Below, piece after piece: positions 1 to 7,564 of a stretch of DNA of 64,000 nucleotides. The number at the start of each line of letters is the position of its first letter. Within the stretch, counting starts at the first letter, position 1. Made by a program: the position numbers and the translations under genes. The notes beneath the pieces are model-generated. The model saw only the letters and a list, made by a program, of their open reading frames with translations, ran no database searches and had not been told where the DNA came from. The stretch lies in the NCBI GenBank assembly GCA_023382595.1, contig JAHDWB010000001.1, positions 930,001-994,000 of the forward strand. Reading direction: 5' to 3'. The stretch is from Anaerolineales bacterium. Lineage in GTDB: Bacteria; Chloroflexota; Anaerolineae; Anaerolineales; Villigracilaceae.

Positions 1-122
1 AGGGACGGTGAGAGCAGGTATACGATGGAAGGGATTCCGATGGCAACGCCTATACAACCACCGATGATGACGGTGGTTGTCTTGATGAAGTCGCGGCGGC
101 TGAAGTTCTGATTGTGAGACAT
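1..122 (-). CDS. Rieske-type iron-sulfur protein, N-terminal part (cut by window edge)
   Basis: Only the first 40 or so residues are in the window. They start with a short polar leader, a twin-arginine motif (SRRDFIK) and a long hydrophobic stretch with a Gly-rich core, ending in YLLSPS. A Tat signal that stays as a membrane anchor is typical of the Rieske subunit of quinol-cytochrome c reductases. The Fe-S ligands would lie beyond the edge, so the family is inferred. An AAGGAG ribosome site lies just before the ATG. The gene has its own -10 (TATGAT, minus strand, 142-147) and an upstream dyad at 194-211 shared with the copper genes to the right. Other Tat-anchored proteins cannot be excluded. 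Confidence 0.55.
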   Translation of the reverse strand, partial: MSHNQNFSRRDFIKTTTVIIGGCIGVAIGIPSIVYLLSPS

Positions 123-193
123 ATCCGTCTCCTTTTCTTCCATCATAGCCTTTTCCCAAGCGGTTGCCTTGCGCTGGATGGCGGTTCAGGACG

Positions 194-211
194 ATAGGCA
201 ATATTGCTTAC
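194..211 (-). promoter_or_regulatory. Dyad operator, copy A (ATAGGC-N6-GCTTAC)
   Basis: First of seven copies of an ATARGC-N6-GCYTAT dyad. Read on the minus strand it is followed by a CCGCCATCC block, then a GCGC block and the -10 TATGAT of the Rieske-like gene. This is the same order as at copy D (5404). The direction suggests it serves the minus-strand gene, although the plus-strand gene at 286 also lies close by. Confidence 0.6.
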
Positions 212-285
212 GGGGAAATAAGTGATGCAGCCCTGAGTATTCGTGGAGTGAAACCGTACAATGACCCCATCAACTTGAGGTGTGT

Positions 286-648
286 ATGAATGTTTCACCA
301 TTCCTGTCAGTTTCCCAACCCTGCGGCGAAGCATTGCAGTGGATGAATAAACAGCTACAGAAGGCTGGCTTGCGTCCTGTGCAAACATTCGATTTGAGCG
401 CGGCGCGGGCTGGTATGCATGAGTGCTCCTGCCCGAATCACGGAACGAATGTATGCGATTGCCAGATGGTGGTCGTGCTGGTCTATGGCGAAGCCCCCAA
501 ACCTTTGACCCTTATTTTACACGGCAAGAACGGGCAAACCTGGCTTTCGATTGTTGATAATCCACGCCAGGGGATCGACGCAAAACTTACCGCTGAGATA
601 AGGCAGGCACTTGCGCAAGCGCCCATCACCGCCCCACAGGATGGATAG
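286..648 (+). CDS. Small cytosolic Cys-rich protein of unknown function
   Basis: A 120-residue protein without signal peptide or membrane segment. A central cluster (HECSCPNHG, then CDCQM) has four cysteines and two histidines and could bind a metal. The C-terminal half looks like a compact alpha/beta domain. The ATG at 286 is chosen because GAGG lies five bases before it; a GTG at 280 is in frame but has no ribosome site. The stop codon is embedded in operator copy B, so the gene ends where the control region of the multicopper oxidase begins. I do not recognise the family; its position in a copper cluster hints at metal handling. Confidence 0.6.
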   Translation: MNVSPFLSVSQPCGEALQWMNKQLQKAGLRPVQTFDLSAARAGMHECSCPNHGTNVCDCQMVVVLVYGEAPKPLTLILHGKNGQTWLSIVDNPRQGIDAKLTAEIRQALAQAPITAPQDG

Positions 649-662
649 GCAATTTTGCCTAT
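645..662 (+). promoter_or_regulatory. Dyad operator, copy B (perfect ATAGGC-N6-GCCTAT)
   Basis: A perfect inverted repeat with a 6-base spacer. Exactly 17 bases downstream is TGCGCT (680-685), and 22 bases further a -10-like TACAGT (708-713). The multicopper oxidase starts at 748. The dyad centre lies about 60-66 bases before the expected transcription start, which is the usual place for a class I activator site. Confidence 0.75.
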
Positions 663-747
663 GTCCTCCTGCGTCAAATTGCGCTGGTTTGAAGACGAGT
701 GATTCTTTACAGTCAATGGCTATTCCAATTTTTGGAGAGGAACCTTG

Positions 748-1815
748 ATGAAGAAAGTAAGGTTATTTTTGATTACGGGTTTGGCGTTGGTGCTGTCGGC
801 GTGTGCGCCTGCCGGGGCGCCGAACACCATACCCATGCAGGACAATATCATGACGGACGCCACACCCACCCCTGGCAGCATGATGGCGGAGAATCCCGAA
901 GCGATGCACATGATGTCACCGATCACTGCGCCGAACGTCGAACCTGCCGCCGATACCAAAGGCGGGCAGCCGCTCGAATATCGAGTGGAGGATGGTGTCA
1001 AGGTCTTCGAGCTGACAACCAAAGCCGTTCGATGGGAAATCCTGGATGGGGTGACGATCACAGCCTACACGTACAACGGAACCGTGCCCGGACCAATGAT
1101 CCGCGTTACGGAGGGGGATCAGGTTCGGATTGTGGTCAGAAACGAGTTGCCGCATCCGACGACGATCCACTGGCATGGAGTCGAAGTCCCGAACGCGATG
1201 GACGGTGTGCCGGGCGTTACGCAGGATCCCATATTGCCGGGAGAGACATTTACTTACGAATTCACTGCCAAACCCGCAGGGACGTTCATGTATCACTCGC
1301 ATTACGAAGGTGACATTCAGGTGATGGCGGGGCTGTACGCACCGTTCATCATCGACCCTCTGGAACCCGAAGCCGATCCGCCTGCCGTGGACGAGGTGTT
1401 GATGATCTCCGAGTGGCTTTTCACGGGCGGGCAGACATTTGCCGCCATGCCAATGAGCGGGATGGAGCCAAATTACTTCACGATCAACGGCAAGGCATTC
1501 CCCGATACGGAGATGATCACTGTGAAGAAGGGCGATCGCGTGCGATTGCGGTTCATCGCCATCGGGCAGTTCATCCATCCCATGCACCTGCACGGTGTCC
1601 CGTTCAAGATCGTGGCTACGGATGGACATCCCGTGCCTGAGGCGGCGCAATTGACGAAGGACACGGTCAGCGTCGCGCCCGGTGAACGCTACGACATCGA
1701 GTTCATCGCCACGGAGACGGGGCAATGGATGTTGCACTGCCACATCCTGCATCACACCACCAACGATAACGTCGAGCCTGGCGGTTTGATGTTGATGATC
1801 GAAGTCGTTGAATAA
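748..1815 (+). CDS. Two-domain multicopper oxidase lipoprotein
   Basis: A 355-residue secreted oxidase that probably oxidises Cu(I) or small organic substrates with O2. A signal peptide ends in the lipobox LSAC, so the protein is membrane-anchored outside the cell. The four copper-binding motifs are all present: HWHG and HSH in the first cupredoxin domain (about residues 130-190), then HPMHLHG and HCHILHH in the second (about 270-345). The length and the lack of a Cys in the first domain's HSHYEG motif fit a two-domain (small laccase-like) enzyme with type 1 copper in domain 2. The N-terminal linker is rich in Met and Pro. ATG 748 follows GAGAGG; TTG 745 is rejected. Heads an operon running to 5364. 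Confidence 0.88.
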   Translation: MKKVRLFLITGLALVLSACAPAGAPNTIPMQDNIMTDATPTPGSMMAENPEAMHMMSPITAPNVEPAADTKGGQPLEYRVEDGVKVFELTTKAVRWEILDGVTITAYTYNGTVPGPMIRVTEGDQVRIVVRNELPHPTTIHWHGVEVPNAMDGVPGVTQDPILPGETFTYEFTAKPAGTFMYHSHYEGDIQVMAGLYAPFIIDPLEPEADPPAVDEVLMISEWLFTGGQTFAAMPMSGMEPNYFTINGKAFPDTEMITVKKGDRVRLRFIAIGQFIHPMHLHGVPFKIVATDGHPVPEAAQLTKDTVSVAPGERYDIEFIATETGQWMLHCHILHHTTNDNVEPGGLMLMIEVVE

Positions 1816-1840
1816 AAAAATGTACAAGGAGAGAGTAAAA

Positions 1841-2242
1841 ATGCGTAAGATGTTCTTTATCAGTATGGTTGTTGCGTTGGCGACTGTGCTGGCGGCTTGC
1901 GGTGGGTCCGTACAGCCTGCTGTCCCGGTCGAATCTGGATCATCGAACGATGTCAATATCCAGGTAGAGACCAATCCCAGTCCCGCGATGATGGGCGACA
2001 TGGAATTGATTTTGACCATCACGGATGGAGGTGGCAACCCCATCGAAGGTGCGAGCGTGGATGTCTCCGCCGATCACATTGATATGACGGGCATGACGAT
2101 GGGCGGCGCGGCAACCGACCAGGGCAGCGGCAGGTATGCCATCAATGCCAACTTCAGCATGAGTGGCAACTGGAGGCTGACCGTCTATGTCCGCAAGGAT
2201 GGGCTGGACCATAAGGAAGATATCGATATCAGGATCCAATAA
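1841..2242 (+). CDS. YtkA-like domain lipoprotein
   Basis: A 133-residue lipoprotein with signal peptide and lipobox (LAAC), then one Ig-like domain of about 90 residues of the YtkA/FixH type (NPSPAMMGDMELILTITD, later GRYAINANFSMSGNWRLTV). Such domains often occur beside copper enzymes. Met and His residues (DHIDMTGMTMGG) could bind copper. The start at 1841 follows AAGGAGAG; an earlier in-frame ATG at 1808 lies inside the oxidase gene and lacks a ribosome site. Second gene of the copy B operon. Confidence 0.75.
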   Translation: MRKMFFISMVVALATVLAACGGSVQPAVPVESGSSNDVNIQVETNPSPAMMGDMELILTITDGGGNPIEGASVDVSADHIDMTGMTMGGAATDQGSGRYAINANFSMSGNWRLTVYVRKDGLDHKEDIDIRIQ

Positions 2243-2262
2243 GTGAAAGGTGACTTGAAACC

Positions 2263-3018
2263 ATGAACACTCATTCAAAAACCAATGTTTTTCAATGGAT
2301 CAGCGTCCATTGGTTTGAGACCTTCCTGATCGTCTATGGTCTGTGGGTGTTCGTGCCCTTCCTCGCGCCCGTCTTCATGCAACTTGGATGGACGGACGCG
2401 GGCCGGGCGGTCTATTTCATTTACTCCTTCTTTTGCCACCAATTGCCAGAGCGTTCCTTCTTCTGGTTTGGCGGGCAGACGATGTATTCACTGGGCGAAA
2501 TCCAAGCCGCATGGCAAAATACCAGCAACCCGATGATCCTTCGCCAGTTCATCGGAAACGAAGCGATGGGGTGGAAGGTCGCCTGGTCGGACCGCATGAT
2601 CTCGTTCTACACCAGCGTCTGGTTCTTTGCCTTGCTCTGGTATCCGTTTCGCCGCGGGATCAAACCCATCTCCTGGTGGGTTTTTTCGCTTCTGCTCCTC
2701 CCGATCGCCGTGGATGGCATCACTCATGCGGTCAGCGACCTGGCTGGCATCGGACAGGGATTCCGTGATACAAATGCATGGCTGGCGACATTGACGAATA
2801 GCTCACTGCCCGCGGCGTTCTATGCGGGCGACGCGCTCGGATCGTTCAACTCCATCATGCGCTTCGTCACCGGACTTTTGGCTGGTCTGGGAATCGTCGG
2901 GCTCGTCTTCCCTTACGTCTTTCAAACTCAGGCACTTGAACGTGAACTGGAGAAATTGGATTATGGCAAAGTCATCGAACAAATCAAGAACAAAAATCCG
3001 ACTCCTTCTGGCGGATGA
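2263..3018 (+). CDS. DUF2085 multi-pass membrane protein
   Basis: A 251-residue protein with about four or five membrane helices. The hallmark FFCHQLPERSFF near residue 55 matches the DUF2085 family (conserved CHQ.P.RS), whose function is not known. It sits between the YtkA-like lipoprotein and a two-component system and overlaps the response regulator gene by 56 bases, so expression of the two is probably coupled. The CHQ motif in a copper operon makes a metal or redox role plausible, but this is inference. Confidence 0.75.
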   Translation: MNTHSKTNVFQWISVHWFETFLIVYGLWVFVPFLAPVFMQLGWTDAGRAVYFIYSFFCHQLPERSFFWFGGQTMYSLGEIQAAWQNTSNPMILRQFIGNEAMGWKVAWSDRMISFYTSVWFFALLWYPFRRGIKPISWWVFSLLLLPIAVDGITHAVSDLAGIGQGFRDTNAWLATLTNSSLPAAFYAGDALGSFNSIMRFVTGLLAGLGIVGLVFPYVFQTQALERELEKLDYGKVIEQIKNKNPTPSGG

Positions 3019-3652
3019 CCATCACATCGTCCGCGCGGGCGTGAGACAATTGCTTGAAGGCGCAAGCGACCTCCAGGTCATTGCCGAGGCGGGAGACGGC
3101 GAAGAGGCGCAGGCGCTTATCCAGAAACACAAACCCGATGTCGCAGTGCTCGATATCCAAATGCCGAAAGCCAGCGGAATCGAAGTGACGCGCTGGGTGC
3201 GGACGCATCTGCCCGAGGTGGGCGTTTTGATCCTCACGGCGTATGACGACGACCCGTATGTGATGGCGGTCTTGCAGGCAGGTGCGAACGGATACGTCCT
3301 TAAAACGGGCCAGGCGGACGAGTTGATACAAGCCGTGCGCGATGTCCATGAGGGCAAGTCCGCGCTCGACCCGAACATCACGCGCAAGTTGATGACAAAT
3401 ATCTTCAAGGGACCCGAAAAGAATATCATTGAGCCGCTGACCGACCGCGAACTCGATGTGCTCCGGCTGGCGGCAAAAGGCTATACCAACAAAGCCATCG
3501 GCGTGCAGCTCAGCATCAGTGACCGCACCGTGCAGGGACATCTTGCGCACATCTTCGCCAAACTGCAAGCCGGCAGCCGCACCGAAGCCGTCATGCGCGG
3601 CGTATCACTGGGTCTGATCTCGCAAAGTTCAGGTAATTTCACGGACGAATGA
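2963..3652 (+). CDS. NarL/LuxR-type response regulator
   Basis: 229 residues. The receiver domain (about 12-130) shows the acidic pair ADD, phosphoacceptor Asp64 (VAVLDIQMP) and the conserved Thr and Lys (LTAYDD, LKTG). The C-terminal LuxR helix-turn-helix (about 160-222) shows LTDRELDVLRLAAKGYTNKAI. ATG 2963 inside the end of the DUF2085 gene is chosen because the receiver domain begins soon after it. The stop overlaps the start of the histidine kinase (ATGA at 3649). It is the natural candidate to bind the dyad operators found in front of seven units of this island, since LuxR-type regulators bind such dyads; this is not proven. Confidence 0.88.
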   Translation: MAKSSNKSRTKIRLLLADDHHIVRAGVRQLLEGASDLQVIAEAGDGEEAQALIQKHKPDVAVLDIQMPKASGIEVTRWVRTHLPEVGVLILTAYDDDPYVMAVLQAGANGYVLKTGQADELIQAVRDVHEGKSALDPNITRKLMTNIFKGPEKNIIEPLTDRELDVLRLAAKGYTNKAIGVQLSISDRTVQGHLAHIFAKLQAGSRTEAVMRGVSLGLISQSSGNFTDE

Positions 3653-5364
3653 AACATTTCCTGCCGGGCTGGCGCGGTCTGACACAACTCTTTGCAGCGA
3701 CCATCCTGCCGCTGACGTTATTGTTGTTGCTCATCGCATTTGGCGGCGTCAACATGCACCAGCAGGATATGCGTGCCCTGGTCGGGGAGCGTGACGAGCG
3801 GGCGGTCCAATCCGCCGCCGCCGCCCTACAATCCGAACTGCACCACCGCATGGCGACCATAACCAGCATGGCGGTGCTGGCATCGGAAAACCTCCCTTTC
3901 CAGGGAATCTTCGCCACCACAACCGACCTTGCCAGGGACTTCAACGGGGGGATTGCATTTCTAAATTCGGATGGACAGTTGCTTGAGCATAAGAGCAATG
4001 AAGGATTTTGGGGATGGGTGTCTCAAAGCTCCAACACAATGACGCTCGCTTCCGCCACCGACCCAGGACCAATATTCTCCGATCCATTTCGTGATCCCAG
4101 TTCCTCTCAAATTTTCGTGATCATCTCGGCGTATTCCACCTCCCGTGAGGTGATCGTGGCAGGCGCATTTTCACCCGAGGCGCTTGCTTCCGAAACACTA
4201 TCCCCTACCTACCCGGCCGGCAGTCATGTGACCATCTATCTGTTGGATGGTTCCCGTCGGTTGCTTTTTGCAAGCGGTGTGCCCGGGCAGGAAAGCCTGG
4301 AGGCGGATCATCCCGGCGTACATGAAGCGTTGGCGGGAGAGCATGGCGTTCTCTATGTGAAGAAGGGTTCGACAGAGCATGTGGTCGCCTACAGCCCGAT
4401 TGAGGCGGCAGGCTGGGCATTGATCACGGAGGAGGAATGGGCAATGGTGATCAGCCCCTCCCTTCAATTGACCCAAATGGCGCCGCTGGTCATTGTGCCT
4501 GCATTCATTCTGGCATTGATCGCCATCTGGTTCGGCGCAAAACAGATCGTCCAGCCATTGCAAAAACTCGAAGCCAAAGCTGCTGCACTGGCGTGGGGCA
4601 ATTTCGAAGCCATCAAGGAGCCGGTCGGAGGCATCTCCGAAGTACGGCATCTCCAGGCGGAACTAGTCGAAATGTCCCGCAAGGTGCAGGCGGCGCAGGA
4701 TGGGCTGCACGACTACATTGGCGCGATCACCCTGGCGCAGGAGGAGGAGCGGAACCGTCTCGCACGTGAATTGCATGATGATACGATCCAGGCTGTGATC
4801 GCCCTGAAACAGCGCGTACAACTCGCGTGGAAATCGGTCAAGGATCAAAACGGCAAACAAGCGCTCAAGGAATTGGAAACGCTCGCCGAACAAACCATTG
4901 AAAATTTGCGCCGCCTGACGCGGGCGTTGCGCCCCATTTATCTTGAAGACCTGGGGCTGGTCACCGCACTGGAAATGCTGGCGCGGGAAATCAGCCAAAT
5001 CAATTCCTTGACCGTGGAATTTCAAAAGAATGGGGACGAACGTCGTCTCTCGCGCGAAGTGGAACTGTCGCTGTATCGCATCGCGCAGGAAGCGCTCAAT
5101 AATGTGATCAAACATTCCCATGCGACCCGCGCCGAGTTGTCCATCCGTTATACTGATTCAGAAATAACCCTGGTGGTCGAGGACAACGGCAACGGCTTTG
5201 TCGCCCCAGCCAGTCCGACCGAATTCGCGCCCAGCGGGCACTTTGGGCTGCTTGGAATTCACGAACGCGTGAACTTGATCGGGGCAAGGCTGGAAATTGA
5301 ATCTGCTTTGGGAAAGGGCACCAGGCTGAGGCTTGCCCTCCCGAAAAGCGTCGGAACAATGTGA
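3649..5364 (+). CDS. NarX/DesK-type sensor histidine kinase
   Basis: 571 residues. An N-terminal membrane helix (about 15-35) is followed by a Cache-like extracytoplasmic sensor of about 230 residues, a second helix (about 275-300), HAMP, and a HisKA_3 dimerisation domain with phosphoacceptor His376 (RELHDDTIQ). A HATPase domain (NNVIKH, DNGNGF, GLLGI) ends the protein. Partner of the regulator encoded just upstream, with a four-base overlap. The sensor has no Met- or His-rich patch, so copper as the direct signal is not evident; the ligand is unknown. Confidence 0.88.
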   Translation: MKHFLPGWRGLTQLFAATILPLTLLLLLIAFGGVNMHQQDMRALVGERDERAVQSAAAALQSELHHRMATITSMAVLASENLPFQGIFATTTDLARDFNGGIAFLNSDGQLLEHKSNEGFWGWVSQSSNTMTLASATDPGPIFSDPFRDPSSSQIFVIISAYSTSREVIVAGAFSPEALASETLSPTYPAGSHVTIYLLDGSRRLLFASGVPGQESLEADHPGVHEALAGEHGVLYVKKGSTEHVVAYSPIEAAGWALITEEEWAMVISPSLQLTQMAPLVIVPAFILALIAIWFGAKQIVQPLQKLEAKAAALAWGNFEAIKEPVGGISEVRHLQAELVEMSRKVQAAQDGLHDYIGAITLAQEEERNRLARELHDDTIQAVIALKQRVQLAWKSVKDQNGKQALKELETLAEQTIENLRRLTRALRPIYLEDLGLVTALEMLAREISQINSLTVEFQKNGDERRLSREVELSLYRIAQEALNNVIKHSHATRAELSIRYTDSEITLVVEDNGNGFVAPASPTEFAPSGHFGLLGIHERVNLIGARLEIESALGKGTRLRLALPKSVGTM

Positions 5365-5403
5365 GCGAAGCCGAAGGATCCTGATTGTGAAGCGATAAAA
5401 CTC

Positions 5404-5421
5404 ATAAGCCATTCTGCTTAT
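5404..5421 (+). promoter_or_regulatory. Dyad operator, copy D (ATAAGC-N6-GCTTAT)
   Basis: Perfect 6-base arms. It is followed after 17 bases by TGCGCT (5439-5444) and, 21 bases later, by TATCAT (5466-5471) as -10. The 17-base spacer contains CCGCCATCC, also seen at copies A and F. Drives the permuted CcdA gene at 5507. Confidence 0.75.
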
Positions 5422-5506
5422 TCCCTTTCCCGCCATCCTGCGCTCATACAGGGGCGGGATTTGCGTATCATAGTGTTATATATATCCTTATCGAACAGGA
5501 AAACTC

Positions 5507-6274
5507 ATGACCACTGGTGCTGTCAGTTCCCCCTTTCCCTCCTACACTGAAAGATTGAAAATAGTTTTGCACGCCCTGCTCTTTGTCCTCGGATTCTCGC
5601 TGGTCTTTGTGATCGGCTGGGGCGGCTCAGTGACCGTGCTGGGGCAGCTGTTTGGGATGTATAAACAGATTATTGCGCAGATCGGCGGCGTGGTCGTCAT
5701 AACCTTCGGATTGGCAACACTGGGGGTGATCCGTATTCCCTGGTTCTATGCCGACACGCGCGCCGAATACTCGGGCCCGCGTGGGACGTATGGCGGGTCC
5801 ACATTAATGGGCATTTTCTTCGCTGCAGGATGGAGTCCGTGCATTGGCGCGACGCTGGGCGCGATCCTGACGATGGGTCTCAGCCAGCAGACTGTCGGTC
5901 AGGCGATGTGGCTGTCCTCGGGGTATTCGCTGGGCCTGGGCATCCCTTTTCTCGTGATGGCACTCGGCTTGGAACGCGCCTCCGGCTGGATCAATCGCAT
6001 GCGACCTTATCAGAAATACTTCAAGTTTGCCAGCGGCATATTCATCATCACCATTGGATTTTTATTGATGACCAACACGATGAGCCTGATCGCGATCTGG
6101 GCATTCAAGAATGGTCTGTATATTGAGAGGTTCACCCTGTTCTCCGCTGCGCCAACGTACTTCACCGCCATTATTGCCGGGCTGTTGTCCTTCCTTTCAC
6201 CCTGCGTACTTCCACTTGTGCCCGCGTATCTCGGTTACCTGAGTGGACATACGATACAAAGCACTGGCAAATGA
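5507..6274 (+). CDS. CcdA/DsbD-type thiol-disulfide transporter with permuted helix order
   Basis: A 255-residue membrane protein. It carries both signature Cys motifs of the CcdA family: GWSPCIG (about residues 108-114) and LLSFLSPCVLPLVPAYLG (about 225-243). In ordinary CcdA the SPCVLP helix is the first and GWxPCIG comes later; here SPCVLP is the last helix. An in-frame TAG about 15 codons upstream rules out a missed N-terminal helix. CcdA passes reducing power from thioredoxin across the membrane for cytochrome c, copper or disulfide maturation. The next gene, a rhodanese-like lipoprotein, overlaps its stop (ATGA). Start ATG follows CAGGAAA. Confidence 0.82.
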   Translation: MTTGAVSSPFPSYTERLKIVLHALLFVLGFSLVFVIGWGGSVTVLGQLFGMYKQIIAQIGGVVVITFGLATLGVIRIPWFYADTRAEYSGPRGTYGGSTLMGIFFAAGWSPCIGATLGAILTMGLSQQTVGQAMWLSSGYSLGLGIPFLVMALGLERASGWINRMRPYQKYFKFASGIFIITIGFLLMTNTMSLIAIWAFKNGLYIERFTLFSAAPTYFTAIIAGLLSFLSPCVLPLVPAYLGYLSGHTIQSTGK

Positions 6275-6684
6275 AAAGGTCATACCTTATCGTGCTGATC
6301 TTTTTCATGCTTGTTGCCTGCCAGCCGGAAACTGTTACTGGGGAACGGGTCAATGGGAACGGCGGTTCATACCAAAATATTGCACCGAACGAACTGAGCC
6401 TTATGTTGAAAAACAAGGATTTTGTCCTTGTCAATGTGCATATCCCTTTTACAGGCAATATCCCAGACACAGACCTGTCCATTCCCTATAATCAGATCAG
6501 TGTGCCTGAATATTTAAATCAACTCCCCGCAGATAAGGATGCAATGATTGTGCTGTACTGCCGCAGCGGGCGCATGAGCGAAATTGCGGCGACAGAACTT
6601 GTTTCGCTTGGGTATACAAATATCTGGAATTTCAACGGCGGCATGGTGGCATGGGAACAGGCGGGGTACCAGATTGAGCAGTAG
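6271..6684 (+). CDS. Rhodanese-like lipoprotein
   Basis: 137 residues with a signal peptide and lipobox (LVAC), then a single rhodanese domain of about 100 residues. The active-site loop is YCRSGRMS, with the catalytic Cys and the phosphate-cradle form typical of sulfurtransferases. N-terminal motifs (VLVNVHIPFTGNIPDTD) match the family pattern. Coupled to the CcdA-like gene by a four-base overlap, so it may receive electrons or sulfur through that transporter outside the membrane. Confidence 0.82.
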   Translation: MKRSYLIVLIFFMLVACQPETVTGERVNGNGGSYQNIAPNELSLMLKNKDFVLVNVHIPFTGNIPDTDLSIPYNQISVPEYLNQLPADKDAMIVLYCRSGRMSEIAATELVSLGYTNIWNFNGGMVAWEQAGYQIEQ

Positions 6685-6685
6685 G

Positions 6686-6703
6686 GTAGGCAGAATTGCC
6701 CAT
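6686..6703 (+). promoter_or_regulatory. Dyad operator, copy C (GTAGGC-N6-GCCCAT)
   Basis: A weaker match to the dyad but in the exact geometry: 17 bases to GGCTCT (6721-6726), 22 more to CATAAT (6749-6754), then the YHS gene at 6777. Confidence 0.55.
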
Positions 6704-6776
6704 GAAGACAGCAGTAATATGGCTCTGGTTGCGACTGTCTATTAATTGCATAATTCAAGGAATAGGAGACCAACTT

Positions 6777-6950
6777 ATGACTACCACTGTGCATGATCCC
6801 GTTTGCCACATGGATATCGATCCCGCCACCGCTGCCGGCACATCCGAATACAATGGACAGATCTATTACTTCTGTTCGCTCGGATGTAAAAAAGCCTTCG
6901 ATGAAAACCCTGAAAAATATCTCGGCAAAGAGACCGAACATCAACACTAA
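6777..6950 (+). CDS. YHS-domain protein, 57 residues
   Basis: Almost the whole protein is one YHS (TRASH-like) metal-binding domain: DPVCHMDI, YNGQIYYFCSLGCKKAF, with three cysteines in the usual C-x(n)-CxxxC layout. Such domains bind heavy metals and occur fused to CopA or as free small proteins. The ATG at 6777 follows AGGAGA. Monocistronic: operator C is in front and a strong terminator directly behind. Likely a copper chaperone or store. Confidence 0.85.
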   Translation: MTTTVHDPVCHMDIDPATAAGTSEYNGQIYYFCSLGCKKAFDENPEKYLGKETEHQH

Positions 6951-6960
6951 ATTCACCAAA

Positions 6961-6998
6961 CGGCTTGTTCGATGACACGAACAAGCCGCTCTTTTTTA
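6961..6998 (+). terminator. Rho-independent terminator
   Basis: Perfect 10-base stem (6961-6970 with 6979-6988), an 8-base loop and a run of six T from 6992. Confidence 0.9.
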
Positions 6999-7089
6999 GG
7001 TGAAAACTTCATTCCCTCTTTACACAAACATTACAAAGCCTTCAACTTCAAATGATATTCTTGAATTCAACCTGAAAGGAGAATAGAAA

Positions 7090-7431
7090 ATGAAAACTAC
7101 AAACTGGTGGACTGTTGCAACCGTAGGACTTCTTGCTGTCTCGATTCTATTTGGAGCAGGTATGTTTGGCGGCTGGGGGTATCGCGGCATGGGCATGATG
7201 GGCAACTGGGGTTATTCCCCCATTGGATGGCTTGGGATGGGATTTGGTATGCTATTTATGTGGCTTGTGCCCGTTGGTATCATTGCATTCATTGTATTCG
7301 GGGTTGCGTCCCTGATGCGAAATACAGGCAATACTTCCCAGACTTCATCCCTGACGTCCTGCCCCAACTGTGGAAAAGGTACTCAAGCCGACTGGCAGAA
7401 TTGCCCGTACTGCGGCACCTCCTTGAAATAA
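7090..7431 (+). CDS. Small membrane protein with Met/Gly-rich loop and zinc ribbon
   Basis: 113 residues. Helix one (about 8-28) is followed by a Gly/Met/Trp-rich external stretch (GGWGYRGMGMMGNWG), helix two (about 50-75), and a cytosolic C-terminal zinc ribbon with two CPxC knuckles (CPNC, CPYC). Start ATG follows GAAAGGAG. The Met-rich loop resembles that of the copper-linked genes at 16285 and 18176, hinting at Cu(I) binding outside. A terminator lies directly after the stop. Confidence 0.7.
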   Translation: MKTTNWWTVATVGLLAVSILFGAGMFGGWGYRGMGMMGNWGYSPIGWLGMGFGMLFMWLVPVGIIAFIVFGVASLMRNTGNTSQTSSLTSCPNCGKGTQADWQNCPYCGTSLK

Positions 7432-7450
7432 TGCCAGCCTCATGCGCCCT

Positions 7451-7480
7451 GATAGCCTATCGAAAGATAGGCTATTTTGC
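7451..7480 (+). terminator. Hairpin terminator overlapping operator copy E
   Basis: Stem 7452-7461 with 7466-7475, GAAA tetraloop, then a short T run. The right arm runs into dyad copy E, so the end of one unit is packed against the control region of the next. Confidence 0.7.
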
Positions 7481-7484
7481 TTAT
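7467..7484 (+). promoter_or_regulatory. Dyad operator, copy E (ATAGGC-N6-GCTTAT)
   Basis: Good dyad. About 16 bases on is ACCGCT (7501-7506) and 22 bases later TACACT (7529-7534); the copper ATPase starts at 7565. Same geometry as copies B, D and F. Confidence 0.65.
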
Positions 7485-7564
7485 ATGCAATCAGGCTGAA
7501 AACCGCTCCCTTGCATAGTCCAACGGATATACACTATAGGCATCTTTATAAAAGGTAGGCAACC

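Noticed and set aside
143-388. Minus-strand 81-codon frame at the left end
   Set aside because: Overlaps operator copy A and the plus-strand gene at 286; no ribosome site.
916-2043. A 375-codon minus-strand open frame across the multicopper oxidase
   Set aside because: It lies opposite clear oxidase copper motifs, has no known domain and reads as Arg/His-rich antisense shadow.
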